Shown here: piece by piece, positions 46,019 to 53,856 of the stretch | Layout: every line of letters begins with the position of its first letter | How positions within the stretch are numbered: the stretch's first letter is position 1 | Assembly: GCF_000189275.1 (NCBI RefSeq) | Contig: NZ_AEVT01000117.1 | Coordinates: 151,739 to 215,738 of the forward strand | Direction: 5' to 3' | From: Vibrio sinaloensis DSM 21326 | Lineage (GTDB): Bacteria; Pseudomonadota; Gammaproteobacteria; Enterobacterales; Vibrionaceae | Length of the DNA stretch: 64,000 nucleotides | Translations under genes and position numbers: made by a program | Notes under the pieces: model-generated | Database searches by the model: none | The model's input: only the letters and a program-made list of their open reading frames with translations | Told to the model about the DNA's origin: nothing

Positions 46019-46822
46019 TTGCGTTCACCGTTCGCTAACCTAATCTTAAAACTATTACTGAGTACTAAATTAGGGCTAGCTGAAGTGAATGTATTACACA
46101 GTGGTTATTGGTTAGGTCAGTCTACGTCCTTCATTTCTAAAGATTTAATTCGAGATTTAGACGAGTACTTCGACCTAAAAGATTATGGGTTTGATGTCTC
46201 TGTACTCAGTGAATCAGACATCCACTTTTGTTTTTTCTACTATCAAGACTCATACCATTCACTGTTTTTAACCGCAGCTAAGCTTTGTCAAAACCTAGAA
46301 AAAAGTTTAGTTCTCTTTCACAAGGGTGACTTGGGCGAAGACGTGAAAAGTCTAGAAGTCGTGTTCAAAACGTACGATCTTTCAACGCCAATGGAAGATG
46401 AATGGGCGAAAAAGCTCAGCGAACAAATTCATTACCAATACACGAAACACCAAGAAATATTAGAGATCCACCGACTTACCTCGATGATCCAAAAGCAAAA
46501 TGTCAGCAAGGACCTAATCGAGATCTTAAGGTATATAGACAAAAACCTCTCGCGTACCATTCGGGAAGAAGATGTCGCGGAATATTGCCATTACTCGGTT
46601 ACCTACTTCTCTAAGTTCTTTCATAAAACCATCGGGGTGAGTTTCAGAGATTACTTGGTTCTCAAGCGGATAAATTTGGCCAAACAACTGTTGACCACGG
46701 AGCGAAAGGAAAAAATCTCATTTATTGCTTTTCAATGTGGTTACCACGACGTGTCATATTTCTCACGAATATTTAAAAAGAAAACGGGTTTAAGCCCAGC
46801 CGTTTACCGCCAACTTCATTAA
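46019..46822 (+). CDS. AraC-type regulator next to the tad locus
   Basis: A protein of about 268 residues whose C-terminal 100 residues are an AraC DNA-binding domain (EEDVAEYCHYSVTYFSKFFH and ISFIAFQCGYHDVSYFSRIF, ending GLSPAVYRQLH). The N-terminal half is not a cupin; it has an alternating pattern such as LKDYGFDVSVLSESDIHFCF that vaguely recalls a degenerate receiver domain. No ATG is available: the candidates are TTG at 46019 (GGGG six bases upstream) and TTG at 46007. Divergent from flp, it is the probable regulator of the tad operon. Confidence 0.75.
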   Translation: MRSPFANLILKLLLSTKLGLAEVNVLHSGYWLGQSTSFISKDLIRDLDEYFDLKDYGFDVSVLSESDIHFCFFYYQDSYHSLFLTAAKLCQNLEKSLVLFHKGDLGEDVKSLEVVFKTYDLSTPMEDEWAKKLSEQIHYQYTKHQEILEIHRLTSMIQKQNVSKDLIEILRYIDKNLSRTIREEDVAEYCHYSVTYFSKFFHKTIGVSFRDYLVLKRINLAKQLLTTERKEKISFIAFQCGYHDVSYFSRIFKKKTGLSPAVYRQLH

Positions 46823-46889
46823 TTCTGTGTCACACCTTGTAGCATATTATTTGCCCAACACTTCACTCTCATTCCTCTTCCATGCTAAA

Positions 46890-46906
46890 GTTAACAAGCT
46901 GTTAAC
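46890..46906. promoter_or_regulatory. GTTAACA-AGC-TGTTAAC palindrome upstream of the acyl-CoA synthetase gene
   Basis: Perfect 7-base arms around AGC, ending 44 bases before the ATG at 46951. The position suits a repressor operator, perhaps of a fatty-acid-responsive regulator, but I cannot assign the protein. Confidence 0.45.
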
Positions 46907-46950
46907 AATAAAAATAAATCATTATTTTGCCGATAACATGGAGTTAGAGA

Positions 46951-48636
46951 ATGATTCAGCCTAACGAGTTAAGCAAACCAACTTGTGCTCTCCCACCCCC
47001 CAACGAAATGATCTTGAAATGGGCCGAGGAACGCCCCAATGAGATCTACCTAAAGCAGATTATTAATCGCCAGTTTGTCGAATACACATACGCAGAAGTT
47101 GCCGATAAAGCTCTACGGCTTGCCACTGCGTTAAAAGAATTTGGCTTACAACCTGGTGACAAAGTCGCACTAGTTTCAAAGAACTGTGCAGAATGGTTTA
47201 TTTGTGATTTGGCCATGATGCTTGGTGATTTTGTTAGCGTGCCGATTTTCCCAACGGCAGGTGCCGACACCATTGAGTACTGTGTCACTCACAGCGAAAG
47301 TAAAGTGTTGATTGGTGGTAAACTTGATGATGCTGCAGCAACACAGCAGGTGATTGATTCTCAAGAGAACCTTATCACTGTGTCACTACCTTATGACAGT
47401 GCGCCGAATTGCCAGCACAGCTTTAATGAACTGATCGAGAAATCAGAACCTAGCCAAGGCAGGCCCCAGCATTATGATGATAAGTTAATGTCACTGGTGT
47501 ACACCTCTGGCACCTCAGGCCTGCCAAAAGGGGCGATGCTCACTTACGGTGCGTTTAGTTGGTCAGTACAACAGTTGATTGATCACATTGGCATTCAAGA
47601 GAATGACCGCTTGTTCTCCTATTTGCCGCTCGCTCACATCACTGAACGTGTTTATATCTTCGGTTCGTCTATTCAAGGCGGTGTTCAAACGGCCTTCCCC
47701 GAATCACTAGACACCTTTATTGAAGATGTAAAAATGCAGCGCCCGACGTTGTTCATCTCCGTCCCACGTTTATGGACTCTATTCCAGCAACGCATTCAAG
47801 ATAAGCTGCCACAGAAAAAGCTTAATATCCTACTCAAGATTCCATTTGTGAACTCCTTAATCAAGAAGAAGCTCGCAGATGGACTAGGTTTAGATCAAGC
47901 GCGTGTGCTAGGTTGTGGCTCAGCTCCTGTCTCGCCAGCACTATTAGAGTGGTACCGTAGTGTTGGTCTCAACATTACCGAAGCATGGGGAATGACTGAG
48001 TCTTTCGCTTACAGTACGTTAAATTACCCATTCCGCGCAGACAAGATTGGTAGTGTAGGTAACGCAGGCCCTGGGATTGAGCTCAAAATTGCTGACGATG
48101 AAGAGATTATGGTTCGCGGTAAAGGACTGTTCTCTGGTTACTACAAAAATGACATCGCGACTCAGGAATCTTTTGATTCTGAAGGCTGGTTACATACTGG
48201 AGATATTGGCTTTATCGATGCAGATGGCTACTTAACGATTCAAGGACGCAAAAAAGATACCTTCAAAACAGCGAAAGGGAAATTTGTTGCTCCTGTACCA
48301 ATCGAGAAGAAGCTATTTGAATACAGCCGTGTCGAGATGATGTGTTTGATTGGATTAGGCTTACCTGCGCCAATCCTTCTCGTCGTACCACACGATTTCC
48401 CGAACTTTGATCGCGATCGATACGAACGTACCACAGAAAAAGTCATCGCTCGCATGAATGCAGAGCTTGAGTCGCACGAGCAAATCAAAGGGGTATTGAT
48501 GATCAAAGACCCTTGGAGTATTGAGAATGGCATTCTCACACCGACTCTTAAGATCAAACGCCATGTGCTCGAACAAAAATATCATGACGTAGGCCACAAC
48601 TGGCCGAAAGGAAAACTCGTCGTCTGGGAAGAGTAA
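46951..48636 (+). CDS. long-chain acyl-CoA synthetase (AMP-forming)
   Basis: ANL-superfamily enzyme that activates a fatty acid through an acyl-adenylate to acyl-CoA; 561 residues. The P-loop is LVYTSGTSGLPKGAML (about 180). Later motifs are YLPLAHITERV, NITEAWGMTES (adenine binding), GWLHTGDIG and the hinge/catalytic GRKKDTFKTAKGKFVAP. The sequence resembles the FAA1-like long-chain synthetases, not FadD itself, and has no signal peptide. It stands alone between a palindromic site and a terminator. Confidence 0.88.
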   Translation: MIQPNELSKPTCALPPPNEMILKWAEERPNEIYLKQIINRQFVEYTYAEVADKALRLATALKEFGLQPGDKVALVSKNCAEWFICDLAMMLGDFVSVPIFPTAGADTIEYCVTHSESKVLIGGKLDDAAATQQVIDSQENLITVSLPYDSAPNCQHSFNELIEKSEPSQGRPQHYDDKLMSLVYTSGTSGLPKGAMLTYGAFSWSVQQLIDHIGIQENDRLFSYLPLAHITERVYIFGSSIQGGVQTAFPESLDTFIEDVKMQRPTLFISVPRLWTLFQQRIQDKLPQKKLNILLKIPFVNSLIKKKLADGLGLDQARVLGCGSAPVSPALLEWYRSVGLNITEAWGMTESFAYSTLNYPFRADKIGSVGNAGPGIELKIADDEEIMVRGKGLFSGYYKNDIATQESFDSEGWLHTGDIGFIDADGYLTIQGRKKDTFKTAKGKFVAPVPIEKKLFEYSRVEMMCLIGLGLPAPILLVVPHDFPNFDRDRYERTTEKVIARMNAELESHEQIKGVLMIKDPWSIENGILTPTLKIKRHVLEQKYHDVGHNWPKGKLVVWEE

Positions 48637-48652
48637 AGTAAGAATGGATAAC

Positions 48653-48680
48653 AAAGGAGAGCTATCAAGCTCTCCTTTTG
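48653..48680 (+). terminator. terminator after the acyl-CoA synthetase gene
   Basis: AAAGGAGAGCT and AGCTCTCCTTT form a perfect 11-base-pair stem with a 4-base loop, followed by further T residues. Confidence 0.85.
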
Positions 48681-48738
48681 CTTTCTGCACAAACACTTTA
48701 TGATGCCAAGTCATCTAAGCGAAAGACAAGGAAAGATT

Positions 48739-49638
48739 ATGGATGCAAGGTTGCATCATTTGCCAGGATTACGCTATTTCGAAGTGGCTGCGCGACTGAA
48801 CAGCTATAGCCGAGCAGCAGAAGAGTTGTTTATTAGCCAAGCCGCAGTTAGCCAAAAGATACGCCAACTAGAAGACGGTTTGGGCTGTAAGTTATTTGTT
48901 CGTGAAGGCCGGGAGATGCGTTTAACCGAACAAGGGAAAATCTTGTATAAACATGTCTCCCAAGGTTTCGAAAACATCATCAGTGGCCTTAATCAAATCC
49001 AAAGCGAACCGGTAGAAGGTTTACTGTGTGTAAGCTCCACTCCTTCGTTCGCTTCTCGCTGGCTCTTACCGAGGCTGTGGAAATTTTCGACCCAGCATCC
49101 CAATATCCCAATTCGGATCATTACCAGCTGCGATGCCCCTAAACTTAAGCAAGGTGACGCTGACTTAGCCATTTGGCAAGGTGACGAATTGGATATAAAC
49201 GGTGAACAAAAGCTGATGAAAGAGTTTTTGTTTGAGGAAACTATTTTCCCATTTTGTTCTCCTCAATTAGCCAAGACAATTGACCTAACAGACCCAAAAC
49301 AATTGTTACAAACCTGGCTAATCCACTATGAATCTGGTGGCTACCCTTGGCAAAGTTGGTTTGCCAAAGCTGGTGTTCCGATGAATAAAGAGTCGGTCCA
49401 GTGGATGGACGTCAGTACTTTTGATCACGCCATGAATGCCGTTATGGCAGGTCATGGAGCGTGTCTGGCTTCTGATTCTTTGGCAAGCGACTACGTTGAA
49501 AGGGGGCTACTCATTAAGCCGTTTGAGATAGGGATGACACCGGGTATTCAGTTCAACCTATTCTATGACCATGAATCTCCTCGCCGCCAACGTATCGCTG
49601 CATTTGCTAACTGGCTGCACAATGAAATCGCTGAGTAG
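48739..49638 (+). CDS. LysR-family regulator (GcvA-like)
   Basis: A 299-residue LysR protein of the GcvA style: LPGLRYFEVAARLNSYSRAA followed by ELFISQAAVSQKIRQLEDGL, then an effector domain with the typical DLAIWQGDE and AVMAGHGACLASDSL segments. The ATG at 48739 has AAGGA upstream and starts MDARLHHLPGL; an ATG 13 codons earlier overlaps the preceding terminator region. A DUF1127 gene ends 17 bases downstream on the opposite strand, and a second GcvA-like gene lies beyond it. Confidence 0.87.
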   Translation: MDARLHHLPGLRYFEVAARLNSYSRAAEELFISQAAVSQKIRQLEDGLGCKLFVREGREMRLTEQGKILYKHVSQGFENIISGLNQIQSEPVEGLLCVSSTPSFASRWLLPRLWKFSTQHPNIPIRIITSCDAPKLKQGDADLAIWQGDELDINGEQKLMKEFLFEETIFPFCSPQLAKTIDLTDPKQLLQTWLIHYESGGYPWQSWFAKAGVPMNKESVQWMDVSTFDHAMNAVMAGHGACLASDSLASDYVERGLLIKPFEIGMTPGIQFNLFYDHESPRRQRIAAFANWLHNEIAE

Positions 49639-49655
49639 CCATCAGTATAAAACGA

Positions 49656-49859
49656 CTAGTTCCAAAAACGGCGAATACTCTCTTGATGAGCTTGTTCTTT
49701 CGTTAGTCCAAGATCATCGAGTAGATGCTCTGGCAAGTCTTCTAACTGCTTACGAGTACGATAATTACGCCACCAGCGTTTTATTAGAGTTAAGATTTCT
49801 TTATCCCAAGCTAAAGTATCAGATAGTTTCTGTTTGTAGCCATACTCTGAAGTTTCCAT
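49656..49859 (-). CDS. DUF1127 small protein
   Basis: A 67-residue protein with the DUF1127 motif: RWWRNYRTRKQLEDLPEHLL followed by DDLGLTKEQA. This arginine- and tryptophan-rich domain is found in small proteins, some of which affect RNA turnover or phosphate and carbon metabolism in alphaproteobacteria. GGAG lies before the ATG. It is convergent with one GcvA-like LysR gene and divergent from another, so one of them probably controls it. Confidence 0.85.
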   Translation of the reverse strand: METSEYGYKQKLSDTLAWDKEILTLIKRWWRNYRTRKQLEDLPEHLLDDLGLTKEQAHQESIRRFWN

Positions 49860-49956
49860 GGTTTATCTCCTCTCTTGCATTTAATGACTAAATAATTAAC
49901 CATGAACCTATCTTGCTCAAACGATACAAATTGACCTTCAGTTAAGGAAAACTAAA

Positions 49957-50889
49957 GTGAAAGATCGATTACCACCTTTGCAGGGTATCTATTATTTTTA
50001 TACTGCGGCGAGGCTAGGCAGCTTTAAACTCGCGGCTCAAGAACTCTATGTCACTGCCGCAGCCATTAGCCAGCAAATACGTCAGCTTGAAGACTTCTTA
50101 GGCGCAGAGTTGTTTTTGAGGCAGCATCGTAAAGTCACGCTGACCATGGAAGGAGAAATCTTGTTTGAGCAAGCTCAACGCGGTTTTGATCATCTTCACC
50201 GCGGTATTAGACAAATCAACCAAGATCCCAACCCTAACCAGCTCTCCATATCGACATTACCCTCCTTTGCCCAGCACTGGTTAGTACCAAGAATTGGTCA
50301 CTTCAGACAAGAGAATCCAGATCTAGAACTCATGATTGAACCCACCAGCGAGCTGGCTGATTTTCAAAACTCTAATCTCGATTTATGCATTCGATATGGA
50401 CCCGGAGACTACCCTAACATTACTTCAGAGCTCCTGATCGAAGAGCTTCTCTACCCTGTTTGTCATCCGATTTACCAAGAGCAACATGGGATATACGATC
50501 TCAAAGACTTAACTGGGGCAGACTTGATCGAAGATTATTGGCGAGATCTAGATTGGGGGATTTGGTTAAACAACGTAGGTCACAAGGCTTCGAAACCCAC
50601 TTTAAAATACAATGGCTCTCATTTTGTTTTAGAGGGCGCGCTGGCAGTTCAAGGCGTCGCTTTAGCCAAGCACACCCTAGCCCAACGCTACATTGATGAA
50701 GGTAAATTGGTAAGGATAGGCAATCTCGCTCAAAGAACCGACTACAATTATTTCCTCTGTGCCCCAAGAGCTTACTTTAAGCGAGCAAAAATCAAACGTT
50801 TCTGCGAATGGATTTTCACGCAAGCCCAAGAGTGCAAAAATCTGCAAAACTTGGGGCTAGAGATTATCGATAGCCGCAGTCCCAGATAA
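49957..50889 (+). CDS. LysR-family regulator (GcvA-like)
   Basis: A 310-residue LysR protein with the helix-turn-helix LPPLQGIYYFYTAARLGSFK and LYVTAAAISQQIRQLEDFLG. The effector domain contains DLCIRYGPGDYP and GVALAKHTLAQRYI, as in GcvA-like regulators. It starts with GTG behind AAGGA. It is divergent from the DUF1127 gene across 97 bases, the arrangement in which LysR proteins usually regulate the neighbour. It differs clearly from the other LysR gene 1.2 kb away. Confidence 0.87.
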   Translation: MKDRLPPLQGIYYFYTAARLGSFKLAAQELYVTAAAISQQIRQLEDFLGAELFLRQHRKVTLTMEGEILFEQAQRGFDHLHRGIRQINQDPNPNQLSISTLPSFAQHWLVPRIGHFRQENPDLELMIEPTSELADFQNSNLDLCIRYGPGDYPNITSELLIEELLYPVCHPIYQEQHGIYDLKDLTGADLIEDYWRDLDWGIWLNNVGHKASKPTLKYNGSHFVLEGALAVQGVALAKHTLAQRYIDEGKLVRIGNLAQRTDYNYFLCAPRAYFKRAKIKRFCEWIFTQAQECKNLQNLGLEIIDSRSPR

Positions 50890-50994
50890 AGTGGCAACCT
50901 GACAAATCGCCACCTTGTATGTAGGTCAAGGTTCAAGTCTTCGTACCACCTCACTGTTGAAAAAACCGCTAAATATCCTTCCTTTTTCGTCCAT

Positions 50995-51028
50995 AAAAAA
51001 AGCCCCAGTCTTTCGACCAGGGCTTTCA
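50995..51028 (-). terminator. terminator of fusA2
   Basis: On the minus strand AAAGCCCTGGTC and GACTGGGGCTTT pair with a small internal mismatch around a GAAA-type loop, followed by a long T run. It lies 24 bases after the fusA2 stop. Confidence 0.88.
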
Positions 51029-51051
51029 AAGCTATCTAGCTAACGTAAGAA

Positions 51052-53139
51052 TTACTTCTTCTCGTTACGCTCTTTAACTTCTGCGATTACTTGCTCAGCA
51101 ACGTTTGCTGGACATGGTGCGTATTGACCGAACTCCATAGAGAACTGACCACGACCAGAAGTGATAGTACGTAGGTGACCGATGTAACCAAACATTTCTG
51201 ATAGAGGAACGTCTGCTTTAATACGAACGCCTGTAGTACCAGCTTGTTGGTCTTTGATCATACCACGACGACGGTTAAGGTCACCGATTACGTCACCAAC
51301 GTTGTCTTCTGGAGTGAATACGTCAACTTTCATGATTGGCTCAAGAAGTTGTGCACCCGCTTTAGGCATAGACTGACGGAATGCGCCTTTAGCAGCGATT
51401 TCGTAAGCGATAGCTGAAGAGTCAACTGCGTGGAAACCACCGTCGAATAGTTCAACTTCTACGTCTAGAGTTGGGAAGCCAGCTAGAACACCAGTTTCCA
51501 TCATAGATGCGAAACCTTTCTCTACTGCAGGCCAGAATTCTTTAGGTACGTTACCACCAACAACTGTTGAAGAGAACGTGAAGCCAGAGTTTGGCTCACC
51601 TGGGCGGATACGGTAGTCGATCTTACCGAATTGACCAGAACCACCAGACTGCTTCTTGTGCGTGTAGCTATCTTCAACTGCTTGAGTGATAGTTTCACGG
51701 TAAGCTACCTGTGGAGCACCTACTTCTAGCTCAACGCCGTAAGTACGCTTAAGGATGTCTACCTTGATGTCTAGGTGAAGTTCACCCATACCTTTCAGGA
51801 TAGTTTCGCCAGACTCTTCGTCAGTCTCAACTTGGAAAGATGGATCTTCTGCAACCATCTTACCGATAGCGATACCCATCTTCTCTGAACCGCCTTTGTC
51901 CTTAGGAGTTACAGCGATAGAGATTACTGGTTCTGGGAAGATCATAGCTTCAAGAGTACATTCGTGCTTAGGATCACATAGAGTGTGACCAGTTTGAACG
52001 TTCTTCATACCAACGATAGCGATGATGTCACCAGCTTGCGCTTCAGTAAGTTCGTTACGCTCATCAGCCTGCATCTCACACATACGACCGATACGCTCAG
52101 TCTTACCAGTTGCTGAGTTAAGGATAGTGTCACCCTTCTTCAGACGGCCAGAGTAGATACGTACGAATGTTAGTGCACCAAAGCGGTCATCCATGATTTT
52201 GAATGCTAGCGCTTTTAGTGGCTCATCTGCAGATACTGTAGCAACTTCACCAGTTGGCTCACCAGTTTCTGGATCTGTTAGAGGCTGAGGATCAACTTCT
52301 GCTGGAGCTGGTAGGTAATCTACAACAGCGTCAAGGATAAGTTGCATACCTTTGTTTTTGAATGCAGAACCACAGAAAGTTGGGAAGAACGCTAGATCAC
52401 GAGTACCTTTACGGATACAAGCTTTTAGCTGCTCGATAGTTGGCTCTTCACCTTCCATGTAAGCTTCCATTAGGTCGTCGTCTTGCTCTACAGCAGTCTC
52501 AACTAACTCTTCACGGTATGCTTCTAGGTCATCAACCATGTCCGCTGGAACTTCTTTGATTTCGTAGTTCTCTGGAAGGCCTGTGTCATCCCAAACGTAA
52601 GCTTGACGGTTTAGAACATCTACAACACCAACGAAATCGTCTTCACGACCGATTGGCAGAGTCATTACTAGTGGGTTTGCGCCAAGAACGTTCTTCACTT
52701 GATCAACAACGTTGAAGAAATCTGCACCCATACGGTCTAGTTTGTTTACGAAGATCAGACGAGCAACTTCTGAATCGTTCGCGTAGCGCCAGTTAGTCTC
52801 TGATTGAGGCTCAACACCACCAGAACCACAGAATACACCGATACCACCGTCAAGAACTTTAAGTGAACGGTATACTTCTACTGTAAAGTCAACGTGTCCC
52901 GGAGTATCGATTACGTTTAGGCGGTGGCCATTCCACTCACAAGTTACAGCTGCAGACTGGATAGTAATACCACGCTCAGCTTCCTGCTCCATGAAGTCAG
53001 TTGTAGACTCACCGTCGTGTACTTCACCAGTTTTGTGGATTTTACCAGTAAGCTTAAGGATACGCTCAGTGGTGGTAGTTTTACCCGCATCAACGTGCGC
53101 GAAAATACCAATGTTTCTGTACTTTGATAAATCTGCCAT
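51052..53139 (-). CDS. fusA2: elongation factor G, second copy
   Basis: Translational GTPase of 695 residues. The G motifs are AHVDAGKTT (G1), DTPGHVDF (G3) and NKLDRMGADF (G4), followed by domains II-V (IGRMCEMQADERNE, GELHLDIKVDILKR, SGRGQFSMEF). The ATG at 53139 begins MADLSKYRN; an upstream in-frame start is unsupported. The gene stands alone beside ndk and pepB instead of in the rpsL-rpsG-fusA-tuf operon, so it is the EF-G2 paralogue known in vibrios. Whether it translocates, recycles ribosomes or both cannot be read from sequence. Confidence 0.92.
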   Translation of the reverse strand: MADLSKYRNIGIFAHVDAGKTTTTERILKLTGKIHKTGEVHDGESTTDFMEQEAERGITIQSAAVTCEWNGHRLNVIDTPGHVDFTVEVYRSLKVLDGGIGVFCGSGGVEPQSETNWRYANDSEVARLIFVNKLDRMGADFFNVVDQVKNVLGANPLVMTLPIGREDDFVGVVDVLNRQAYVWDDTGLPENYEIKEVPADMVDDLEAYREELVETAVEQDDDLMEAYMEGEEPTIEQLKACIRKGTRDLAFFPTFCGSAFKNKGMQLILDAVVDYLPAPAEVDPQPLTDPETGEPTGEVATVSADEPLKALAFKIMDDRFGALTFVRIYSGRLKKGDTILNSATGKTERIGRMCEMQADERNELTEAQAGDIIAIVGMKNVQTGHTLCDPKHECTLEAMIFPEPVISIAVTPKDKGGSEKMGIAIGKMVAEDPSFQVETDEESGETILKGMGELHLDIKVDILKRTYGVELEVGAPQVAYRETITQAVEDSYTHKKQSGGSGQFGKIDYRIRPGEPNSGFTFSSTVVGGNVPKEFWPAVEKGFASMMETGVLAGFPTLDVEVELFDGGFHAVDSSAIAYEIAAKGAFRQSMPKAGAQLLEPIMKVDVFTPEDNVGDVIGDLNRRRGMIKDQQAGTTGVRIKADVPLSEMFGYIGHLRTITSGRGQFSMEFGQYAPCPANVAEQVIAEVKERNEKK

Positions 53140-53176
53140 TGTCTTACTCTGTTTATAAGGTATAAATTGCGCGCAG

Positions 53177-53185
53177 AGTATATCA
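53177..53185 (-). promoter_or_regulatory. extended -10 promoter element for fusA2
   Basis: On the minus strand TGATATACT gives the extended -10 pattern TG-N-TATACT, 38 bases before the fusA2 start. No good -35 was seen at 17-base spacing, as is usual for extended -10 promoters. Confidence 0.45.
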
Positions 53186-53307
53186 CAATCTGTCAAGACT
53201 GATACCCTTGCGTGCTGTTGTCGTAAAAAAAACTTTTCCCACCAATATTAGCAGTTATTTCGTGCTTGTTTCGGCAAATTCACTCTTATTGATTAAGTTT
53301 TCTTAGA

Positions 53308-53340
53308 ATAAAAATGCTGCTTATTCATACATAAGCAGCA
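53308..53340 (-). terminator. terminator of ndk
   Basis: TGCTGCTTAT and ATAAGCAGCA form a perfect 10-base-pair stem with a 6-base loop, followed by TTTTTATT on the minus strand, just after ndk and ahead of fusA2. Confidence 0.88.
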
Positions 53341-53367
53341 CCTTTGAATCAGGCTATTACGCTCAGA

Positions 53368-53793
53368 CTATCGAGGGCAAATTTCCGATTCGGGAAAAAA
53401 GAACTCAATTTCGCGAGCTGCCGACTCAGGGCTGTCAGAACCATGCACTGAGTTATAACGCATGCTAACTGCGTAATCCGCACGGATTGTGCCACATGCT
53501 GCTTCTTCAGGGTTGGTTTTACCCATCAATTCACGGTAGCGAGCGATAGCATTTTCGCCTTCAAGAACCTGAACCATAATAGGACCAGATGTCATGAATT
53601 CTTTAAGTGCTGGGAAGAACTCTTTGCCTTCATGCTCAGCATAAAAACCACTTGCTTGCTCTTCCGTCAAACGGACCATTTTAGCCGCAATAATTTGCAG
53701 ACCTGCTTTTTCAATACGGTGATAGATTTCGCCAATTAGATTACGTTCTACTGCGTCGGGCTTAACGATAGAAAAAGTTCTTTCTAGAGCCAT
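53368..53793 (-). CDS. ndk: nucleoside diphosphate kinase
   Basis: Transfers the gamma-phosphate between nucleoside triphosphates and diphosphates through a phosphohistidine. The 141 residues include ERTFSIVKPDAVERNLIGEI and the active-site His117 in NSVHGSDSPESA, at the usual position. It is between pepB upstream and fusA2 downstream, with its own terminators on both sides, so it is monocistronic. Confidence 0.97.
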   Translation of the reverse strand: MALERTFSIVKPDAVERNLIGEIYHRIEKAGLQIIAAKMVRLTEEQASGFYAEHEGKEFFPALKEFMTSGPIMVQVLEGENAIARYRELMGKTNPEEAACGTIRADYAVSMRYNSVHGSDSPESAAREIEFFFPESEICPR

Positions 53794-53822
53794 AGGGTAT
53801 CCTTTCGTTTTCTCTTGTTTTG

Positions 53823-53846
53823 ATAAAAGAGGCTCTACGGCCTCTT
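53823..53846 (-). terminator. terminator of pepB
   Basis: AAGAGGC and GCCTCTT arms around a 6-base loop, followed by TTTTAT on the minus strand, in the short pepB-ndk gap. Confidence 0.75.
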
Positions 53847-53856
53847 AGTCTTAAAA

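Noticed and set aside
51052..53139. Interpretation of the EF-G gene as the main fusA
   Set aside because: There is no rpsL, rpsG or tuf gene nearby, and the location beside ndk and pepB is that of the second vibrio copy. This still depends on a first copy elsewhere in the genome.
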